IMG/VR virus record: IMGVR_UViG_3300028581_000063
Span: 1-49,645 of that record
Length of the DNA stretch: 49,645 nucleotides
Source: a virus
Direction: 5' to 3' (one strand)
The position numbers and the translations under genes were made by a program. Under the pieces are notes generated by a model. The model saw only the letters and a program-made list of their open reading frames with translations. It searched no databases and was not told where the DNA came from. Shown here piece after piece: positions 44,601 to 49,645 of this stretch; the stretch's first letter is position 1; every line of letters begins with the position of its first letter.

Positions 44601-46417
44601 TATTAGATATATTAGAAAAAGTAACAGAAAAAACTACTACTTATTTAACTAATATAGCTTGATGACCACTTACTCCATCAAAAAAATTAGACTTACTTAA
44701 AAAATATCTTAGTCCATTAAATAAAGATTTAATATTATCTAGTATTGAAGATGATGTAAAAGTTAATACAAAAATATATAGTGAGTTAGCAGAAAATTTT
44801 TTTGATTTATCAATATATTATGGAAAATCATGATTAAAAGAAAAATCAGATGAATATTTTTCAAAAGCACTCATTTATTCAATTTCAAATTGATATAGAA
44901 AAGACACAACATTACAAGAATTAATAAATCCTTTATCTAATATTTATAAAATAGATAATGTTAAATGATATTATTATACCAAGAAAGTGGAAAATTTAGC
45001 ATGGACTGTTATTAGTCATACAGAATGATGAAAATGAATAAAATGGTTGCCTTTAAATTGGTTTAAAGAGTATCTCAATATATCTTTAAATGATTCTATT
45101 TTATATTTATTAAATGAATTATTGAGTTCTAGTTATTGATATTATTGGATGTGAGAAGAAATGCTAGAAGAGTTATTAATAAAAATTAATTGAAATATAA
45201 ATCCATTTATAGAAATGTTTATAATAAAAACTTTTCTAAATTCTAAATTTTCAGAAAAGTTTTTAGATTATTCATTGAATGTTTTTGAAAAAGTAGTTGA
45301 AATTGACGAAAAGATTTGAATAGACTTTTTATCATTAATTATTGAGAAATCATATATTAAAGATTATTGAAATTCAAGAGATGATTCTAAAATTTTTATT
45401 GATAGATTAGTATTTTTATCTGAGAAGTTCAACCTAGTATATATTTATATTGATCAAAAAATCAGTCAAGATAATTATACTTCTCAGAATAAACCTATCT
45501 TATCTTGAATAATTAATTTAAACCTTTGAATATCAAATATTAATTCTAAAATGACAAATGATGAGTTAATATTTGATATAATTGAAAATGAATTTATCCC
45601 TGAATCAAAACTAATTAGCTTGTTCTTTATAATAAATCAAAGAAAATTTGATGACTCATTAAAAAATTTAATTAATACATTAGTATCAAGAAATTTTGAA
45701 AGATTTAATAAGTATGAAAAAAAATATAATAAACTAGATTTAGATAAATTATTTATTGAAAGATCAGAACAATATCTATATTATAAAATGTGTGTATTTA
45801 CAACTAAAACATGATGATGGTTTGAATGATTTATTGAAGTTGATAACTTTATTGAAGTTTGAAATATTGATTTTAACACAGCAATAGATTGTTTATTTAG
45901 TATTAATCAAGAAAAATATTATAACATATGAGTACCTCATGATATGGCATCAAATCTTATAATATCAATTTCACAAATTGCAAATAAGTCTGATTTAGCA
46001 TTAAAAATGTATGAGAATTTATATGATATTATTAGTTTTAGAATACCTGATTTAATTGAAGATAAATTTGATGATTCGCTGATAAATGAATTAAATTTGA
46101 ATATGGAAGAAATGTTAATATGTGTTTTAATGTCTAGATTAAGAATATGAGCTACAGAAATATCTAATATATCTATATCATGAGTTATATATTTACTTTA
46201 TAAAGATAAAGATTTATTAATTAAACCAATTAAATGGTTTTTTAAAAATAGTAGCAAATTTCTATATCTAAATAGACAAATATTATTTCAAGTTTTATTA
46301 GATTTCCATAATGAAGTAGATAATAAATATATTATAAATTTTAAGGATGAGATACTTGAATATTATCCAAGTTGAGAATATTCAATAGATTATATTATTA
46401 AACAATTTAATTTATAA
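41687..46417 (+). CDS. Giant STAND ATPase with N-terminal Cap4-like nuclease (Avs-like)
   Basis: 1576 aa. Residues 1-120 start GYAYQDRLSVYFILKE and carry D47 and Q60-I-K62, fitting the DUF4297/Cap4-type PD-(D/E)XK nuclease seen at the N-terminus of Avs2-like proteins. The STAND NTPase has Walker A GEPGAGKS at 303-310 (all three glycines TGA) and Walker B DFILIIDGLD at 390-399. The remaining about 1000 residues are helical repeats, the likely sensor. In Avs systems such proteins recognise a phage protein, form tetramers and degrade DNA. The nuclease assignment is by motif only and the exact Avs type is not clear. It shares its stop with the next start (TAATG). Confidence 0.82.
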
Positions 46418-47337
46418 TGGAAAAAGAATTAACACCAGAATTATATGATTTTTTAATTAATTTAAATTATAGACATAAAGTATTAGATGCTTTTGGTTTT
46501 TGATTTGATTTATATGATATTTTTCAAGAAAATTTGAATACAAAAAATCAGAAATATTGAAAAATTATATCTGAATTATTTTATGATATTCATTCAAAAA
46601 AAATTGTAAATCATATATATGATTCAAATGATTGGTTAGAATCTATAAATAAAGAACTTTATAATTATTTAAATATGTATTCATCTACAGATCAAGTAAA
46701 AATTTATAAAGATATAATGATAGATCATAAGATTCTTACAGCTCAAACAAATTCTTTAACATCTAGACCTCAAGATTTAAAATTTCCTATAGATTACAAA
46801 GAATCATGTTTTTCAGATATTAACGAAATAGAAAATAGATATTTTAGAATATGACACTACGAAAAACAATTATATTCAGAAGATAAATTTAGAGATTGAT
46901 ATAAACAAAAAACTGTTTATTGATGAGTAATTTTTGATAAAAATAAAGATTTTCCTTATTCTGATTATAAATTAAATACAAAAAACTTATATAATTATAA
47001 TGATAGTAAAAATATTATTCTAGAAGAAAATCCTATAGTTACATTTATTCAGACTTTTGATATGTTTGAAAATTATAAAATATTATGGTTTAAAAATGAA
47101 CTCATTAATTTATTATGATTAAAAATTGGAGATTTTAATAGGTGATTGTTTGCAGTAAATAATGAAGATGAGATTATATTAAAGTTTAATCAATGGAATA
47201 GTGAATATTTATGAAATGATATAAAATGAATGATACCGTCTTTTTCTTGAAGTGAATTACTAATTAGAAAAGATTATTTTGAAATATTAAAAACTATATA
47301 TTGAAAGGAATTATTTTATTTAAATAAAATAATTTAA
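46417..47337 (+). CDS. Unknown partner protein coupled to the STAND ATPase
   Basis: 306 aa. Starts within the STAND stop codon, so synthesis is coupled. Aromatic, Asn- and Lys-rich, without membrane segments or recognisable motifs; segments such as GVIFDKNKDFPYSDYKL look globular. The tight coupling suggests a dedicated subunit or regulator. It is the last gene before the prophage right end. Confidence 0.65.
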
Positions 47338-47343
47338 TAAAAA

Positions 47344-47475
47344 TTAATCATACATAACTTTCCTTAAAGAATCACATATTTTTAAAACTTCTGCTTGATT
47401 ATTTAACATATATTTATATAATTCTGTTCGACGGGCGACACGGTTGCCCCACCATTTGAGATAAAAAATTGGCAT
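47344..47475 (-). pseudogene. Detached 3' end of the integrase gene
   Basis: A 43-codon ORF on the minus strand (start at 47473-47475 in host DNA, stop 47344-47346). From the core leftward the codons AAA TGG TGG GGC continue as GNRVARRTELYKYMLNN to a final RKVMYD. At the left end the integrase reads AAA TGG TGG AGC TAG in the same frame. Joining the two at the core gives an integrase of about 507 aa in the circular phage. The GC-rich hairpin GGGCGA / TTGCCC (47433-47446 region) next to the core may be part of the attachment site. In the prophage this piece is probably not functional. Confidence 0.8.
47446..47457. other. attR core (GCCCCACCATTT)
   Basis: Matches the left core except one T/C change. 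Phage sequence lies to its left; to its right is the ssrA terminator, 15 nt from the core CCA. Confidence 0.82.
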
Positions 47476-47510
47476 TAGTAGAATTATCTCTATTTAATGC
47501 CATTTTTTAA
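47463..47510. terminator. Original ssrA terminator, displaced by integration
   Basis: TGGCATTA (47470-47477) pairs with TAATGCCA (47495-47502), followed by TTTTTT; A's precede it. It has no RNA gene ahead of it now, but would sit immediately after the tmRNA in the uninterrupted chromosome. It may also end rightward transcripts from the defence island. Confidence 0.75.
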
Positions 47511-47570
47511 ATATGTAATATATAGGTTTAAATCCTGAAAGGTGTAAAACTATTTTTTAAATCATAAATT

Positions 47571-49091
47571 ATGGCAAGTCCAAACCAAAATTTCGAAGCT
47601 GAGCTTTTTAAAGCAGCAGATAAATTAAGAAAATGAATAGATGCAGCAGAATACAAGCATATAGTTTTATGACTTGTTTTTTTAAAACATATTTCTGATA
47701 CTTTTTCTGAACTATATGATAAATTAGAAAAAGATGAATATTCAGATTCAGAAGATAGAGACGAATATATAGCTGAAAATATATTTTTTGTGCCCCAAAA
47801 ATCAAGATGGCAAAATATTCATGCTAGTGCTAAACTTCCAGAAATAGGGAAAATAATAGATGAAGCTATGTATGAAATAGAAAAAGAAAATAAAGAATTA
47901 AAAAATGTATTGCCAAAAGTTTTTGCTAAAGAAAATTTAGATAAAACATCACTTTGAGAATTAATTGATTTAATTTCAAATCTGGATTTAAAAAGAGAAA
48001 ATAAAAATTCAAAAGATCTTTTTGGCAGAGTATATGAATATTTTCTTTGAGAATTTGCAAATGCTGAATGAAAAAAATGAGGTCAATTCTATACTCCTAA
48101 GGCAATTGTTGAGCTTATGGTAAATATGATAGAACCTTATAAATGAAGAGTTTATGATCCTGCTTGTGGTTCTGGAGGTATGTTTGTAATGAGTGAAAAA
48201 TTTGTGGAAGATCACCAATGAAATATAAAAGATATTACAATTTATGGTCAAGAATCAAATCAAACAACCTGGAAATTATCAAAAATGAATCTTGCTATAA
48301 GAAATATAAATTCAAGTTTTGTAAAATGGAATACAGAATGAAGTTTTTTAAATGATACTCATCCTGATTTAAAAGCGGATTTTGTTCTTGCTAATCCTCC
48401 TTTTAATCAATCTGACTGGTGACAAGAAATTCTTAGAGATGATGGCAGATGGAAATGATATCCAGTTCCACCAAGTGGAAATGCAAATTATGGATGGATT
48501 TTACATATGCTTTACCATACAGCTCCAAATGGGGTAATTTCAACAGTTTTATCAAATGGATCATTAAGTTCAAATAGTTCTTGAGAAGGGGAAATTAGAA
48601 AAAAACTTATACAAAATGACTTAGTGGAATGTATAGTAGCACTACCAAAACAACTTTTTTATAATACTTGAATTCCTGCTTGTATATGGTTTTTGAGAAG
48701 AGAAAAACCGATTAAAAACAATGAAATTCTTTTTATTGATGCTTCTGAAATGGGATATATGAAAGATAGAGTACATAAAGATTTATCAAAAGAAGATATA
48801 AAAAAAATAGCTGATACTTATCATAATTGGAGAAAATCAAAATCTGCAACTTGAGAATATATAGATATTGTTTGATTTTGTAAATCAGCAAATATTAAAG
48901 ATTTAGAAAAACATGATTTTGTTTTAACTCCTGGTAGATATGTAGGAATCAAAGAACAAGAGGATGATTGAATACCGTTTGAAGATAAAATGAATGAATT
49001 AACAAAAAAACTTTCTGAACAAATGGCAAAAGAAGAAGAAATGAACAATGAAATAAAAAAGCAATTAGAAAAAATAGGGTTTAGAATATAA
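47571..49091 (+). CDS. hsdM: Type I methylase subunit (host chromosome)
   Basis: 506 aa, the classic HsdM length. [16 protein letters not shown] supplies the SAM motif, here with GGT/GGA glycines instead of TGA, and [12 protein letters not shown] is the catalytic motif IV. The C-terminus is a coiled coil. It lies outside the prophage, right of attR, and belongs to a different HsdM subgroup from the prophage copy. hsdS and hsdR would be expected beyond the window. Confidence 0.94.
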
Positions 49092-49103
49092 ACAAATAAA
49101 AAA

Positions 49104-49523
49104 ATGGAAAAAAATCAAAAATTATCAAATAATATTATTTATCATGCATCAAATTGAGCTATAGAAATAAAAGGTGATTTTGATAATGAAACTGTTTGGG
49201 CTAGTTTAGATCAAATTGCAAGTGTTTTTGATCGTGATAAATCAGTTATTTCAAGACATATAAAAAATATTTTAAAAGAACAAGAATTAGAAAAAAAATG
49301 AACTGTTGCATTTTTTGCAACAGTTCAAAAAGAATGAGAAAGATTAGTTGAAAGAAATATTGAATATTTTAATCCTGATATGATTATTTCCATTGGCTAT
49401 AGAGTAAATAGCAAAATTGCAACAAATTTTAGAAAATGGGCTACTCAAACATTAAAAGAACATATTACAAAATGATATACTATAAATAAAAATTTACTTG
49501 AAACAAAAGGAAATGAGCTGTAA
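49104..49523 (+). CDS. RhuM-family protein
   Basis: 139 aa. VWASLDQIASVFDRDKSVISRHIKNIL is a KilA-N/RhuM-like DNA-binding region; EYFNPDMIISIGYRVNSKIATNFRKWA is the RhuM signature. The family is often found within type I restriction operons. Relatives are commonly longer, so this may be the short or truncated form. 12 nt after hsdM and ended by a strong terminator. Confidence 0.8.
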
Positions 49524-49535
49524 CTACTCAGCAAC

Positions 49536-49572
49536 GAAAAAATCATACTAATTTTTAGTATGATTTTTTTAA
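49536..49572. terminator. Bidirectional terminator
   Basis: AATCATACTA / TAGTATGATT stem with A's before and seven T's after. It lies between RhuM and the convergent gene at the window edge. Confidence 0.85.
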
Positions 49573-49645
49573 TTTAAACAGAAATAAAACTTTCATTCAA
49601 TAGCTTGTTTTAATGATTTTAAAATATCTCTATTTTGTTTTTTCA
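49569..49645 (-). CDS. C-terminal end of a leftward gene, partial
   Basis: The last 24 codons are in view, encoding KKQNRDILKSLKQAIEG then KFYFCLN and TAA (49569-49571). Too short to identify. Its stop lies at the T run of the shared terminator, which supports a real gene. Confidence 0.45.

Larger units (their letters stand above)
3365..47457. mobile_element. Integrated prophage with defence island, about 44.1 kb
   Basis: A 12-bp core with one mismatch is found at both ends (3365-3376 and 47446-47457), inside the 3' end of ssrA and just before an orphan terminator. Rejoining the outer flanks gives an uninterrupted tmRNA followed directly by that terminator. Rejoining the inner flanks gives an integrase gene open through the junction. 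Content is a temperate siphovirus: serine integrase, ImmA/repressor, recombination, replication, terminase, head, tail and lysis genes, then about 15 kb of defence genes inside the same boundaries. All genes use TGA for glycine, so the phage is adapted to this host code. Confidence 0.88.

Noticed and set aside
47421-47454. tRNA-like 3' end (TTGCCCCACCA) near the right boundary
   Set aside because: No matching 5' half, D arm or anticodon arm; the T arm does not pair. It is explained by the att core plus integrase coding sequence.
1-49645. CRISPR arrays, tRNA or rRNA genes, insertion sequences
   Set aside because: I found no regularly spaced repeats, no cloverleaf apart from the tmRNA, no rRNA-like stretch and no transposase motif.

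Overview
This window reads correctly only when TGA is translated as glycine (translation table 25). The table is used by the candidate-phylum lineages Absconditabacteria (SR1) and Gracilibacteria (BD1-5), so the DNA comes from one of these; the window does not tell me which. The proof is internal. Invariant glycines are written TGA in the Walker A loops of HsdR and a STAND ATPase, in the HELGH zinc motif of an ImmA peptidase and in the ACGSG motif of a type I methylase. With TGA as stop nearly every gene shatters; with TGA as Gly the window resolves into about 50 closely packed ORFs. The DNA is very AT-rich and shows almost no Shine-Dalgarno motifs.

Layout. (1) 1-3373 is host chromosome: a large unrecognised protein, an L,D-transpeptidase whose frame is broken at a run of nine A's, and the tmRNA gene ssrA. 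(2) 3365-47457 is one integrated element of about 44.1 kb. It is bounded by a 12-bp core (GCTCCACCATTT at the left, GCCCCACCATTT at the right) covering the 3' end of ssrA. Reading from the left it carries a large serine integrase, ImmA and an XRE repressor (all leftward), an operator region, early genes (small ORFs, Bet/RecT annealase, PD-(D/E)XK nuclease, NinB-like protein, replication initiator, ParB-methyltransferase fusion), terminase, portal, MuF, XkdF protease, capsid, connectors, siphovirus-type tail genes, a very glycine-rich tail adhesin, holin-like protein and M15 endolysin. A second half (31.8-47.3 kb) is a defence island: XRE regulator, type I restriction-modification (hsdM, hsdS, hsdR) with a Kiwa pair (kwaA, kwaB) between hsdS and hsdR, a YgjP-type metallopeptidase, then a putative three-gene system (membrane protein, 1576-aa Cap4-like nuclease/STAND ATPase, unknown partner). 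(3) 47458-49645 is host chromosome again: the original ssrA terminator, a second type I methylase and a RhuM-family gene.

The most striking observation is at the ends. The integrase reading frame runs through the attachment core. In the integrated state it stops in host ssrA sequence (474 aa, ending WWS). The phage sequence left behind at the right end continues the same frame for 34 more codons. The circular phage would therefore encode a 507-aa integrase, and integration trims its C-terminus. The same 3' part of the integrase gene carries, on the opposite strand, a terminator hairpin that replaces the ssrA terminator displaced 44 kb away.

A second unexplained signal is a 15-nt motif, GACCTTGAGGGGAAA. 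It occurs six times (one copy diverged) in the virion region, usually just after a stop codon, mostly followed by an intrinsic-terminator hairpin, and always 45-51 nt before the next start codon.
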